From NCBI GenBank assembly GCA_035524895.1, contig DATLFI010000059.1, positions 1 through 60,928 on the forward strand: a DNA stretch of 60,928 bases, written 5' to 3'. Below, one piece after another: positions 42,759-53,509 of this stretch. The number at the start of each line of letters is the position of its first letter. Within the stretch, counting starts at the first letter, position 1. The notes below the pieces were generated by a model. It worked only from the letters and a program-made list of their open reading frames with translations, did no database searches and was not told the DNA's origin. The DNA is from DATLFI01 sp035524895. GTDB taxonomy: Bacteria > Acidobacteriota > Thermoanaerobaculia > Multivoradales > Multivoraceae. Made by a program: the position numbers and the translations under genes.

Positions 42759-43167
42759 GGTTTCCTCCGGGCGTCTCCGGCGTCGAAAGCCGATCTCTCA
42801 GGTACTGGATGATGCTGTCGGTGGTGGTGCCGGGAAGGAAGATCTCGTCGATCCCGGCTTCCTTGAGCGGCGAGATGTCGCGATCGGGGATGATGCCGCC
42901 GGCGAACACCAGGATGTCGTCGCCCCCCTGGTCGCGGAGCAGACGCACCACCTCCGGCAGCAGCTGGTTGTGCGCGCCCGAGAGGATCGACATACCGACC
43001 GCGTCGACGTCCTCCTGAATGGCGGCCGCCGCGATCTGCGCCGGCGTCTGCCGCAGTCCGCCGTAGATGACCTCGAACCCGGCGTCCCGCAGGGCACGGG
43101 CCACGACCTTGGCACCACGATCGTGGCCATCGAGGCCGGGCTTGACGATCAGGACGCGCTTGGGCAT
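42751..43167 (-). CDS. Methylmalonyl-CoA mutase, cobalamin-binding subunit
   Basis: 138 residues. A stand-alone B12-binding domain with D13-x-H15-x-x-G18 in GLDGHDRGAKVVARAL, where His is the lower cobalt ligand. VDAVGMSILSGAHNQLLPEV and ILVFAGGIIPDRDI complete the Rossmann-like fold. It supplies adenosylcobalamin to the catalytic subunit encoded 28 bp upstream. The split form (separate catalytic and B12 chains) is known from archaea and several bacterial phyla. It overlaps the next small gene by 8 nt. Confidence 0.93.
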   Translation of the reverse strand: MPKRVLIVKPGLDGHDRGAKVVARALRDAGFEVIYGGLRQTPAQIAAAAIQEDVDAVGMSILSGAHNQLLPEVVRLLRDQGGDDILVFAGGIIPDRDISPLKEAGIDEIFLPGTTTDSIIQYLRDRLSTPETPGGNHV

Positions 43168-43195
43168 GTTCGACTTCGGACGACAACGACCACGT

Positions 43196-44956
<1,761 letters not shown>

Positions 44957-45056
44957 GGATCGAACCTCGTGGAGCGCCCGGGAGGCCGTTTTCGAGCCGA
45001 CCGAGCAGGCTCTCGCAGGGTCGGGATGGTCGACCTCCCGAAGCGCTCGGCCGCCT

Positions 45057-46430
45057 TCACTCGCCTCTCCGGATCTCGTACTGCTCCATTTTCTTGTACA
45101 GGTTGCTGCGCGGGGTCTGGATCTCGTGCGCGGTCTGGGTGACGTTCCAGCTGTTCTTTTCGAGCTTGTGCACCAGGAACAGACGCTCCGACGACTCCCT
45201 GAACTCGCGCAGGGTCGACACAGCGAGAAGTGCCTCGGACATCTCGGCGCCCGGCGCCTTGCCGGCTGCGAGGATGTCGTCTCGGTCGATGGTATCCCCG
45301 GTGCCGAGGATCAGCAGCCGTTCCACCAGGTTCCGCAGCTCGCGGACGTTGCCATTCCACGCCAGGCCCTTCAGGTACTCGAAGGCCTGCGCCGTGAAGC
45401 TGCGGACCTGGTAGTTGTTCTCCTGCGTGAACCGCCGGACGAAGTAGTCGACCAGCAGCGGCACGTCCTCGAGTCGCTCGCGCAGCGGCGGGGTGCGGAT
45501 CGGGATCACGTTCAACCGGTAGTAGAGGTCTTCTCGAAACTTCCCGGCCGCGATCTCTGCCGCGAGGTCCCGGTGAGTGGCCGCGACCACGCGCACGTCG
45601 ACGACCATGTGCTGCGCCGAGCCGACCGGCTCGACCTCTCCGCTCTGGAGAACGCGCAGCACCTTGGCCTGGGTGCGTGCCGACATGTCGCCGATCTCGT
45701 CGAGGAAGATCGTGCCCCCGTCGGCGGCTACGAACTTGCCGATCTGCTTGCGCACCGCGCCGGTAAAGCTACCCTTCTCGTGTCCGAACAGCTCGGACTC
45801 GATGAGCTCCTCCGGGATGGCGGCGCAGTTGACCTGGACCCACGGACGGTCCGCGCGAGCGCTCTGCGCGTAAATCGCCCGGGCCACCAACTCCTTGCCG
45901 GTGCCGCTCTCGCCTGTGATCAGTACGGTCGCCGGCGTCGGTGCGGCCTTGGCCACGGTCTCTCGCAAGCGCCGCATCGGCGGCGAGTCGCCTATCAAGT
46001 CCTCGCTGCGCTCCTGCTTGAGCTCTCGGTTCTCGCTCGCGAGGCGGTGCCCGTGGATGGCGTTGCGCAGCGTCAGCAACACACGCTCGCGCTGCAGGGG
46101 CTTCTCTAGGAAGTCGAAAGCACCGAGACGCGTCGCCTCCACGGCCGTCGAAATGTCGCCATGGCCGCTGATCACCACGACCGGGAAGTCGTAGCCCCGC
46201 TCGCGAAACGCGCCCAGCACCTCGAGCCCGTCCATGCCGGGCATCTTCACGTCCAGGAGCGCGGCCGCGGGCCATCGTTCACCGACCCGTGCGAGCGCGT
46301 CGCGGCCGGATCCCGCCTCCTCGATGTCGTAGCCTTCGAACTCGAGGATCATGCGCAGGCTCTGCCGGATCGACGGCTCGTCATCGATCACGAGGACCCG
46401 CAGCCGAGGGCCGGTGGCTCGCGCTGTCAC
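45057..46430 (-). CDS. NtrC-family sigma54-dependent response regulator
   Basis: 457 residues from a GTG overlapping the htrA stop (GTGA). Receiver domain 10-125 with phospho-acceptor D60 (LLDVKMPGMDG). AAA+ domain with Walker A GESGTGKE (173-180), GTIFLDEIGDMSARTQAK as Walker B, and the sigma54-contact loop as GSFTGA rather than GAFTGA. C-terminal Fis-type helix-turn-helix in NSWNVTQTAHEIQTPRSNLY. No histidine kinase adjoins it. Coupling to an envelope protease suggests a stress circuit. Target genes are unknown; the mutase genes just downstream could be read in the same transcript. Confidence 0.93.
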   Translation of the reverse strand: MTARATGPRLRVLVIDDEPSIRQSLRMILEFEGYDIEEAGSGRDALARVGERWPAAALLDVKMPGMDGLEVLGAFRERGYDFPVVVISGHGDISTAVEATRLGAFDFLEKPLQRERVLLTLRNAIHGHRLASENRELKQERSEDLIGDSPPMRRLRETVAKAAPTPATVLITGESGTGKELVARAIYAQSARADRPWVQVNCAAIPEELIESELFGHEKGSFTGAVRKQIGKFVAADGGTIFLDEIGDMSARTQAKVLRVLQSGEVEPVGSAQHMVVDVRVVAATHRDLAAEIAAGKFREDLYYRLNVIPIRTPPLRERLEDVPLLVDYFVRRFTQENNYQVRSFTAQAFEYLKGLAWNGNVRELRNLVERLLILGTGDTIDRDDILAAGKAPGAEMSEALLAVSTLREFRESSERLFLVHKLEKNSWNVTQTAHEIQTPRSNLYKKMEQYEIRRGE

Positions 46431-47944
46431 GGCACTCGCAGCACTGCGAAGAAGTACTGGCCCCCGCGGTTGCGGACATAGAAGCGCAGGTACTCTCCGC
46501 TGGTCGTCGCGGACAGCAGCTCTCCGAGCATCGCCGCTCCCCCCACGCGCTGGCCGTTGACCTCGACGATCACGTCTCCCCGGCGGAGCCCCTCCTCGTA
46601 GAGCGGGCTGCTGGGCGCGACCCGCGCCACGAAGACGCCCTCGACGCTCGCCGGCAGCTCCAAGGACTGGCGGAGCTCGCTGGAAACGTCCTCGTAGCGC
46701 AGCCCTAGCCACTCCTTCTCCGGCGTCCGCGGCTCCTCGGGCGACCGCGGCTCTGCCACCGCGATGACCCTCTCCCCGAGCTGCACGTCCGTGGTGATCC
46801 GCTTGCCGCCCCGGATCAGCTCGATCTCCAGAGAGCTTCCAGGCGAACGGCTCGCCACGTAGTCGATGAGGTCGCGCGTCTCGCGGACGGCGTGCTCACC
46901 GACGCGCAGGATGACGTCGCCGTGGCGCAGCCCGCCCCGGCCAGCCGGCGTGTCTGGCTCCACGTATTGCACCAGGGCGCCGTCGGTGTCCGCCAAACCG
47001 AACGCCTGCACGGTGTCGTAGTCGAGGTTGGCGATGCTCACTCCGAGGTATCCGCGGCGCACCCGGCCCTCGGTCTGGAGCTGCGGCAGGATCTGCCGGA
47101 GGGTCTCCACCGGAACGGCGAAGCCGATGTTCTCGGCCCCGAAGTTCATCGCGGTCGCAATGCCAACCACCCGGCCGCGGACGTCCACGAGCGGGCCCCC
47201 CGAATTGCCGCGGTTGATCGCGGCGTCGGTCTGAATGAAGTTCTGGAAGGAGCTGTCGCCGAGCGGAAAGCCCGAGCGGCCCTTGGCGCTGACCACACCC
47301 ACGGTCACCGTGGACTCGAGCTGCAGCGGGTTGCCGATCACCATGACCCACTCTCCGACGCGCAACGAACCGCTTTCTCCCAGTGCCAGGTACGGCAGCG
47401 GTCGGCCGGCGTCGATGCGCAGCAGGGCGATGTCCGTACTGGGATCCTCGCCACGGACCTCGGCCGCGTAGTCGCGTCCGTCGAGCCGCACGGTGACTGC
47501 GGTGGCTCCCTCGATCACGTGGTGATTGGTCACGACCCAGCCGTCCTGGGAGATCACGAACCCGGAACCGCCGCCGTCGGATCGGAACTCGTCCTCGGGC
47601 TCGGCCTGCTCGTCGCGCTGAGGCCTGCTTCGCCGATCGCCGAAGAAGCGCTCCAGGAAGTCCGCGTGATGGGTACTCTCGTCGCCGGCCGAGATCGTCA
47701 CCGCATGGACCGAGACCACCGCGGGTAACACGGCGGCAGCGAGGTCCGCGAAGCTCGGTACCGCGGCCAACGGCACCTCGCTCCCCGGTACCGACGATTC
47801 CTCCGGGCGTTGCTCCCGAGGCTCCCGAGCCGTCGAGCCGGAGCTGGGAACGGTGAGCTCGAGGCTTCCGGCCAGAACCATCCCGAAGACCACGGCCCCG
47901 AAGATCAGGAGGAGGGTGGTTACCGGGCGAATCTTGCTCGACAC
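46427..47944 (-). CDS. HtrA/DegQ-like periplasmic serine protease
   Basis: 505 residues from GTG preceded by gggag. N-terminal membrane anchor (PVTTLLLIFGAVVFGMVLAG), then a Ser/Pro/Glu linker. The trypsin-like domain has triad H142 (VVTNHHV), D171 (DPSTDIALLRI) and S248 (INRGNSGGPLV). Two PDZ domains follow: the first around YVEPDTPAGRGGLRHGDVIL, the second around VFVARVAPSSPLYEEGLRRG with DVIVEVNGQRV. It degrades or refolds damaged envelope proteins. Its stop overlaps the regulator gene start, so protease and regulator are made together. It is divergent from the rimP operon. Confidence 0.94.
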   Translation of the reverse strand: MSSKIRPVTTLLLIFGAVVFGMVLAGSLELTVPSSGSTAREPREQRPEESSVPGSEVPLAAVPSFADLAAAVLPAVVSVHAVTISAGDESTHHADFLERFFGDRRSRPQRDEQAEPEDEFRSDGGGSGFVISQDGWVVTNHHVIEGATAVTVRLDGRDYAAEVRGEDPSTDIALLRIDAGRPLPYLALGESGSLRVGEWVMVIGNPLQLESTVTVGVVSAKGRSGFPLGDSSFQNFIQTDAAINRGNSGGPLVDVRGRVVGIATAMNFGAENIGFAVPVETLRQILPQLQTEGRVRRGYLGVSIANLDYDTVQAFGLADTDGALVQYVEPDTPAGRGGLRHGDVILRVGEHAVRETRDLIDYVASRSPGSSLEIELIRGGKRITTDVQLGERVIAVAEPRSPEEPRTPEKEWLGLRYEDVSSELRQSLELPASVEGVFVARVAPSSPLYEEGLRRGDVIVEVNGQRVGGAAMLGELLSATTSGEYLRFYVRNRGGQYFFAVLRVP

Positions 47945-48120
47945 GAGGAGTCTCCCTTCCAACTCGAGACGGCGGAGGAATCCAGCCGATCCCCTGATCC
48001 TGGAACGCGCGTCAGGCTGCGCTCGCCTTATGGTATCGCCTCCGGGACGGGACAGGCGGCGAGCGAGCCGAGGCGGCGATAGGCTCTCCATCGAGTGCAG
48101 GGCGCTAGCCGGCCCGCTCC
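47945..48120. other. Upstream part of the htrA/rimP divergent region
   Basis: 176 bp between the htrA start and the rimP promoter. It must contain the htrA promoter (minus strand), but I see no clear -35/-10 pair. No ORF of its own that I can support. Confidence 0.4.
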
Positions 48121-48149
48121 TTGCTTCCGGCCCTCGCTTCTTCTACAAT
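48121..48149 (+). promoter_or_regulatory. Sigma70-type promoter of the rimP-nusA-infB operon
   Basis: ttgctt (48121-48126) and tacaat (48144-48149) are separated by exactly 17 bp, the best housekeeping promoter match I found in the window. Transcription would start near 48156, just before the leader hairpins. Confidence 0.7.
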
Positions 48150-48157
48150 CCCTCCAG

Positions 48158-48210
48158 GTCCACTGCCCCGGGTGGACGGAAGGTGAAGTGGGTTTCGACC
48201 CACTTTTTTT
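48158..48210 (+). terminator. rimP leader: hairpin plus intrinsic terminator (attenuator)
   Basis: The first stem is gtccac/gtggac (48158-48177). It is followed at 48186-48210 by a perfect 8-bp stem aagtgggt/acccactt with a ttcg loop, running into seven T residues. This is the clearest factor-independent terminator in the window. It lies about 30 nt after the predicted start site and 220 nt before rimP. It would stop most transcripts unless antitermination occurs, so an attenuation role for the translation operon is likely. NusA, encoded downstream, is a candidate modulator. Confidence 0.8.
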
Positions 48211-48429
48211 GTTGGCTCGCACCCCGAGTCGGGGAGTTCGTGGCCGCGAACCTCGCGCCAGACTCGACCGGGGGCTGTGGTCGGCCGTGGTGCTGCGGTT
48301 CGCGGCGCCCGGGCGTCTCGGCCGCGTCAGTCGACAAAGAGAGGATCCGGCGCCGTGGTCGATCCTCCCCAGCCGCTCGCAGCGAGCGCGCAGGGTCGAC
48401 CCGGGCGGATGGTTCTCTGCGGAAAGCGC

Positions 48430-48900
48430 ATGCCTACCACTCGCATCACCCCCACTCTCGAGTCCGAGCTGCAGGCATTGGCCGCGCAGATCGGTTGCGA
48501 GGTCGCGCACACGGAGTTCCGCGGCGGGGTGCTGCAGGTCGTGCTGGATCGTGATCCGGGCTCGATAACCCTCCAAGACTGCGAGGCGTTCTCGCGGATG
48601 GCCTCCGCGACGCTCGACCTCGAAGACTTCGGTCGCGACCGGTACCTGCTCGAGGTCTCCTCGCCTGGCCTCGACCGACAGCTCTATCGCCCGCGCGACT
48701 ACGAACGCTTCTGTGGTCGCGAAGTGCGCGTGACTTTCCTGGAAGGCTCCGAACGCAAGAAGCGCACGGTGGTTGGGCGTCTCGCCGACTACGACGACGC
48801 GGGGCCGGGACTGGCCACGGTGGTCGAACCGGACGGCGCCGAGCATCGCATCCCGATGTCAGACGTCAAGATCGCCCGGCTGGTCGTGGAGCTGCCTTGA
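48430..48900 (+). CDS. rimP: Ribosome maturation factor RimP
   Basis: 156 residues from ATG with ggaaag upstream. N-terminal alpha/beta domain (ALAAQIGCEVAHTEFRGGVL, VVLDRDPGSITLQDCEAFSR) and the hallmark YLLEVSSPGLDRQLYRPRDY. The C-terminal Sm-like domain has VRVTFLEGSERKKRTVVGRL. It helps 30S subunit assembly by promoting S12 binding. First gene of the conserved operon, followed by nusA after a 222-bp spacer. An ATG seven codons earlier lacks a ribosome site. Confidence 0.94.
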   Translation: MPTTRITPTLESELQALAAQIGCEVAHTEFRGGVLQVVLDRDPGSITLQDCEAFSRMASATLDLEDFGRDRYLLEVSSPGLDRQLYRPRDYERFCGREVRVTFLEGSERKKRTVVGRLADYDDAGPGLATVVEPDGAEHRIPMSDVKIARLVVELP

Positions 48901-48954
48901 GCGACACCAGCGCGCTGCCCGCTACCCCAGCTGCGCCGGAGCACGTTTCTCCGG

Positions 48955-48999
48955 GCATCCGTAGTGGCATCCGTAGTTCTGTCGATAGTGTCGATAGTT
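48955..48999. repeat. Short tandem direct repeats in rimP-nusA spacer
   Basis: gcatccgtagtg is followed by gcatccgtagtt, then tgtcgatag is repeated with a one-base offset. These imperfect 12- and 10-bp tandem repeats lie in the 222-bp untranslated spacer before nusA. Function unknown; possibly replication slippage. Confidence 0.6.
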
Positions 49000-49122
49000 C
49001 TGCCGATCCGAGAGCCACCCACACGAGAACCAGGCTAGGCCAGGGCGATCGAGCCCCAAGTCCGCCGCCGGCTCGGCCGGCAGCGGGGGCCAGCAGTCAG
49101 GAAGTCAGGTAAGGGACCCACG

Positions 49123-50595
49123 ATGGCGCAGGCGCAGGCACCCGAAGTCAACATCACCGACGTGCTCAAGCAGGTCGCCCACGAGAAGGAGATCGACCTC
49201 GAGCGGTGGATCACCGCCCTCGAGGACGCGGTCGCGTCGGCGGCCAAGAAGCAGCACCGCATCAAGGAGCCGGTGCGCTCCACCCTCGACCGCGAGACCG
49301 GCAAGTTCAGCGCCTTCGCGGTCAAGAAGGTGGTCGAGACGGTCGAGGATCCGCTGGCCGAGTGGACCGTCGAGGAAGCTCGCGAGCACAAGCCGGACGC
49401 GGCGGTCGGCGAGGAGATCCTGACGCCGCTGTCGACCGAAGGGCTCGGTCGGATCGCCGCGCAATCGGCCAAGCAGGTGCTGTACCAGCGCATTCGCGAG
49501 GCCGAGCGCGAGAAGATCTACAACGAGTACATCGAGCGCGTGGGCGAGATCGTCAATGGCACCGTCCGCCGCTTCGAGCGCGGCGACATCATCGTCGACC
49601 TGGGCCGCACCGAAGCCGTGGTTCCCCGCAGCGAGCAGTCGCGTCACGAGCGCTACAGCCAGGGCGAGCGAATCCGAGCCGTCATCGTCGACGTGCACAC
49701 CCAGCCCAAGGGCCCCCAGATCGTGCTCTCGCGCACGGATCCTCGCCTGTTGGTCAAGCTCTTCGAGATGGAGGTCCCGGAGATCTACGACGGCACCGTG
49801 GTGATCAAGAGGGCCGTTCGAGCCCCAGGCGAGCGCGCCAAGGTCGCGGTCACCAGCCGCGAGCGCGATGTCGACCCGGTCGGCGCCTGCGTCGGCATGA
49901 AGGGCTCTCGAGTGCAGTCGATCATTCGCGAGCTGCGCGGCGAGAAGATCGACATCATCGAGTTCAGCGAAGACCTCGTCACTTTTGCCCAGAGCGCGCT
50001 CGCGCCGGCAAAGATCACGCGCGTCTCTGTCACCCACCACGGCGAGACGCCGCACCTCGACGTGATCGTCGAGGACGAGCAGCTCTCGCTCGCGATCGGC
50101 AAGCGTGGCCAGAACGTGCGCCTTGCTTCGGAGCTGATCGGAGCGCGCATCGACATCAAGAGCGAGAGCGACGTCAAGGACGAAGTCGCGGACGCGCTCG
50201 CCAAGATGCTCGACATCGACATCGGCGGGGACGAAGGCTCCGGCTTGGCCGAGGCACCCGGTATCGATTCCGATCTCGCTGCCGGGCTCGAGGCGGCCGG
50301 CTTCGGGGACGCGCAGTCCATTGCTGGAGCTTCGACCGCCGATCTCCTGGCCGTGGAAGGTCTCGACGAAGCGACCGTCGCTGAGCTTCAACAGTGGGCA
50401 TCGCAGCAGTCCGACGAGCACGGCGACCACGAGGCGAACGAGAGCACCATGGACGATCAGGATTTCATGGCAGCGCTGTCGCGAGCCTTCCAGGAGGCCG
50501 AGCAACAGGCAGGTGCAGCGGGCTCTACGGCAGACCCGCAAGAAGCAGACCCGCAAGCAGCGGAGAGCAAGGACAAGCCCGCCGACAGCCAGTGA
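49123..50595 (+). CDS. nusA: Transcription elongation/termination factor NusA
   Basis: 490 residues. N-terminal RNA polymerase-binding domain with ERWITALEDAVASAAKK. S1 domain at about 140-205 (VNGTVRRFERGDIIVDLGRT). Two KH domains at about 210-345 (CVGMKGSRVQSIIRELRGEK and LAIGKRGQNVRLASELIG). One helix-hairpin-helix-like C-terminal repeat (AGLEAAGFGDAQSIAGASTA, LAVEGLDEATVAELQQWA) and an acidic Gln/Ala-rich tail. It controls pausing, termination and antitermination and may act on the rimP leader of its own operon. Longer than the minimal form by the acidic tail. Confidence 0.97.
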   Translation: MAQAQAPEVNITDVLKQVAHEKEIDLERWITALEDAVASAAKKQHRIKEPVRSTLDRETGKFSAFAVKKVVETVEDPLAEWTVEEAREHKPDAAVGEEILTPLSTEGLGRIAAQSAKQVLYQRIREAEREKIYNEYIERVGEIVNGTVRRFERGDIIVDLGRTEAVVPRSEQSRHERYSQGERIRAVIVDVHTQPKGPQIVLSRTDPRLLVKLFEMEVPEIYDGTVVIKRAVRAPGERAKVAVTSRERDVDPVGACVGMKGSRVQSIIRELRGEKIDIIEFSEDLVTFAQSALAPAKITRVSVTHHGETPHLDVIVEDEQLSLAIGKRGQNVRLASELIGARIDIKSESDVKDEVADALAKMLDIDIGGDEGSGLAEAPGIDSDLAAGLEAAGFGDAQSIAGASTADLLAVEGLDEATVAELQQWASQQSDEHGDHEANESTMDDQDFMAALSRAFQEAEQQAGAAGSTADPQEADPQAAESKDKPADSQ

Positions 50596-50663
50596 GCAAG
50601 TCGGCCGTCCGCGCTGGAATCGGTTCAGATCGAGCACGTCCGTCGAAGGGGTAGCGCAGCAGC

Positions 50664-53132
50664 ATGGCGAAGATTCGAGTCAAGGACATCGCGCAACGGA
50701 TGAAGGTCCCGGAGCAGGACCTGCTGTTCAAGCTCAAGTCGATCGGCGTTCGCGTCGAGGGCGAGGACGCCAGCATCGAGGCGGAGGTCATTCAGGCGCT
50801 CCTGCAGGGCAAGCAAATGCCGCAGACGCCGCAGCGCGAAGTCATCATGCGCGACACGGATACCGCAGCTGCGGCACCCGCAGCCGCCGTGCGCCGAGCG
50901 CGCCCGGCCCCCCCGACGCGCCGCCAGCCACCGCCGCCGCCGCGCCCGCCGGCGAGGCGCCGTACTGTGGTGCAAAAGGCGGATCCAAAGATCCGGGCGC
51001 TGCCCGAGCGCAAAACGGCACGCATTCCGACGCCCGAGGAGACTGCCGCCGGCGAGGTCGCCGCGGAGCAAGCGACCGCACCGGTCGAAACCCCGGCGCA
51101 GGCCACCGCCCCCGCTTCCGCAGCACCGGCGCCCTCGCGTGCCGTTACGACCGAGCCGCCCTCGAAGCGACCTGTCCGAAAGACGCGCGGCGCCATTCGG
51201 GAGATTCCATCCATGGAGCCGGCTCGAGGGAGCGCTCGCCCTGCGCCTCGGCCGCCCGTGGCGCTGGACGACACCGACCTGGATGACGTCTCGACCCGCC
51301 GTGCGCGCCGCAAGAAAGACGCGGCTGAGGCAGCTGCGGCCGGCCAGGTGGAACCGAGCGAAGCTCGCGAGACGGTCACCATCTCCGAGGGCATGCGAGT
51401 CCGAGACCTCGCCGACAAGCTCGGCATCAAAGCCAAGGACCTGATGAAGAAGCTCTTCGACAAGGGCGTGATGGCCACGGTGAACCAGGTGCTGGAGCCG
51501 GAAGTGGCCAAGAGTCTGGCCGAAGAGGTGGGCTTCGACGCCATGGTGGTCACCTTCGAGGAGGAAGTGCAGATCCAACACGGCCTGGCGACGCCCAGCC
51601 GGACCGGGGCGGGTGTCATCTCACGGGCTCCCGTGATCACGGTCATGGGTCACGTCGACCACGGCAAGACCTCCTTGCTCGACGCGATTCGGTCCTCCAA
51701 GCTGACCGAGGCCGAGCACGGAGGCATCACGCAACACATCGCCGCGTATCAGGTCGAGACCCCGAACGGCCAGCGCCTGGTCTTCCTCGATACCCCCGGC
51801 CACGAAGCGTTCACCCAGCTTCGCGCCCGAGGCGCGAAGGTCACCGACCTGGTTGTGCTCGTGGTGGCGGCGGACGACGGCGTCATGCCGCAGACGGTCG
51901 AGGCGATCCAGCACGCCCGCGCCGCGAAGGTACCGATCCTGATTGCCATCAACAAGATGGACAAGAAGGAGGCCAATCCCGACCGCGTCAAGAAGGACCT
52001 CGCGCAGCAGGAGCTGCTGGTCGAGGACTGGGGAGGCGAGGTCATTGCGGTACCGGTGTCCGCCCTGAAGAACGAGGGCATCGACACCTTGCTCGAGATG
52101 ATCCAGCTCACCGCCGAGATGCAGGACCTGAAGGCCGACCCGACGGTGCCGGCGCAGGGCGTCGTGCTCGAGGCTCGCAAGGACGTGGGACGCGGCGTCA
52201 TCGCGACGGTCATCGTGCAGGCGGGCACACTCCGCGCGGGTGCACCGTTCGTGTGCGGATCCACCTGGGGTCGCGTGCGCTCGATGAGCGACGACCGCGG
52301 CCGGAAGATGGATGCGGCTCCGCCTTCGACGCCCGTGGAGGTCACCGGCTTCGACGAGCTTCCTGCGGCCGGCGACGCGCTCCAGATCGTCGAGAAGGAG
52401 AGTCAGGCGCGCGACATGGCGCAGCACCGCCGCGAGGAGCAGCGAAGCCGAGAGCTCTTGCCCACGCCGGGCCGGCTGTCACTCGAGATGCTCTTCAGTC
52501 AGATCAAGGAGGGCGAAATCAAGGAGCTGCCGGTGGTGCTCAAGGCCGACGTGCAGGGCTCGCTGGAGGTCCTCAAAGAGACGCTCCACAAGCTCTCCAC
52601 CGACAAGGTCAAGCTCCGGGTCATCGGCACAGGGGTGGGAGCGATCTCGGTCAACGACGTCCTCCTGGCCTCGGCCTCCCGCGCCATCGTCTACGGCTTC
52701 AACGTGCGTCCCGAGCGCAACGCCGCCGACCTCGCCGAGAAGGAGGAGGTCGACATCCGCGCCCACACGGTGATCTACGAGCTCACCGACGAGCTGCGCA
52801 AGGCCATGACCGGACTGCTCGATCCCGAATGGCGCGAGGTCACCCAGGGTCGCGCCGAGGTGCGGGAGATCTTCAAGATCCCCAAGATCGGGATGATCGC
52901 CGGCTGTCATGTCGTGGAGGGCGTGATCCCTCGGAGCGCCAGCGTGCGCCTGCTTCGCGACAACGTGGTGATCCACGAAGGTCGTCTCGCGTCGCTCCGC
53001 AGGTTCAAGGACGACGCGTCGGAAGTGCGCAGCGGCTTCGACTGTGGCATCGGCATCGAGCGATTCCAGGACATCAAGCCCGGCGACATGATCGAGTCCT
53101 TCAGCCGCGAAGCGGTGCGACCTTCGCTGTAG
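50664..53132 (+). CDS. infB: Translation initiation factor IF-2
   Basis: 822 residues. N-terminal IF2N motif (RVKDIAQRMKVPEQDLLFKL), then a Pro/Ala-rich linker, then a second IF2N (MRVRDLADKLGIKAKDLMKK). The GTPase domain has G1 GHVDHGKT near 330, G3 DTPGHEAF and G4 NKMDK. Domains II-IV with the fMet-tRNA-binding C2 end in VVEGVIPRSASVRLLRDN. It recruits initiator tRNA to the 30S subunit. The ylxR (DUF448) gene that often lies between nusA and infB is absent: only 68 bp separate them. Confidence 0.97.
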   Translation: MAKIRVKDIAQRMKVPEQDLLFKLKSIGVRVEGEDASIEAEVIQALLQGKQMPQTPQREVIMRDTDTAAAAPAAAVRRARPAPPTRRQPPPPPRPPARRRTVVQKADPKIRALPERKTARIPTPEETAAGEVAAEQATAPVETPAQATAPASAAPAPSRAVTTEPPSKRPVRKTRGAIREIPSMEPARGSARPAPRPPVALDDTDLDDVSTRRARRKKDAAEAAAAGQVEPSEARETVTISEGMRVRDLADKLGIKAKDLMKKLFDKGVMATVNQVLEPEVAKSLAEEVGFDAMVVTFEEEVQIQHGLATPSRTGAGVISRAPVITVMGHVDHGKTSLLDAIRSSKLTEAEHGGITQHIAAYQVETPNGQRLVFLDTPGHEAFTQLRARGAKVTDLVVLVVAADDGVMPQTVEAIQHARAAKVPILIAINKMDKKEANPDRVKKDLAQQELLVEDWGGEVIAVPVSALKNEGIDTLLEMIQLTAEMQDLKADPTVPAQGVVLEARKDVGRGVIATVIVQAGTLRAGAPFVCGSTWGRVRSMSDDRGRKMDAAPPSTPVEVTGFDELPAAGDALQIVEKESQARDMAQHRREEQRSRELLPTPGRLSLEMLFSQIKEGEIKELPVVLKADVQGSLEVLKETLHKLSTDKVKLRVIGTGVGAISVNDVLLASASRAIVYGFNVRPERNAADLAEKEEVDIRAHTVIYELTDELRKAMTGLLDPEWREVTQGRAEVREIFKIPKIGMIAGCHVVEGVIPRSASVRLLRDNVVIHEGRLASLRRFKDDASEVRSGFDCGIGIERFQDIKPGDMIESFSREAVRPSL

Positions 53133-53185
53133 TGACACCTCGGGTCTCGAAGGGCACGGGCCGAACCCCCCGCCGGTAGACCGAA

Positions 53186-53479
53186 ATGGCGATCGTTGGC
53201 GTGGCTCTCGTCGAGCTCCACCTGCCCGAGGCTCGCAGCCTCAAAGACAAGCGAAGGATCATCAAGAGCCTGATCGAGCGGCTCCACCACAAGCACCGGA
53301 TCTCGATTGGCGAGACCGACCACCACGACCTCCACCAACGAGCACAGATCGTCCTGGCGGCGGTGGCGCGCAACGAGCACGATGCGGACCGCATCCTCGA
53401 GACGCTACGCTCCGAGCTGGAGCAGCAACCCGACGCCGTGATCGCCTCGTTCCACCCGGAGATGATCGATCTGGTCTGA
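53186..53479 (+). CDS. YlxP/DUF503 family protein
   Basis: 97 residues, full length for the DUF503 family. VGVALVELHLPEARSLKDKR, RIIKSLIERLHHKHRISIGE, a central DHHDLHQRAQIVLAAVARNE and a terminal VIASFHPEMIDLV match the pattern. A small alpha/beta-fold protein almost always next to infB/rbfA. Its molecular role is not established; an involvement in ribosome assembly is inferred from context. It lies 53 bp after infB and 30 bp before rbfA in one operon. Confidence 0.9.
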   Translation: MAIVGVALVELHLPEARSLKDKRRIIKSLIERLHHKHRISIGETDHHDLHQRAQIVLAAVARNEHDADRILETLRSELEQQPDAVIASFHPEMIDLV

Positions 53480-53509
53480 CTCCGCGACCCAGCACAGCGA
53501 GAAGCACCC

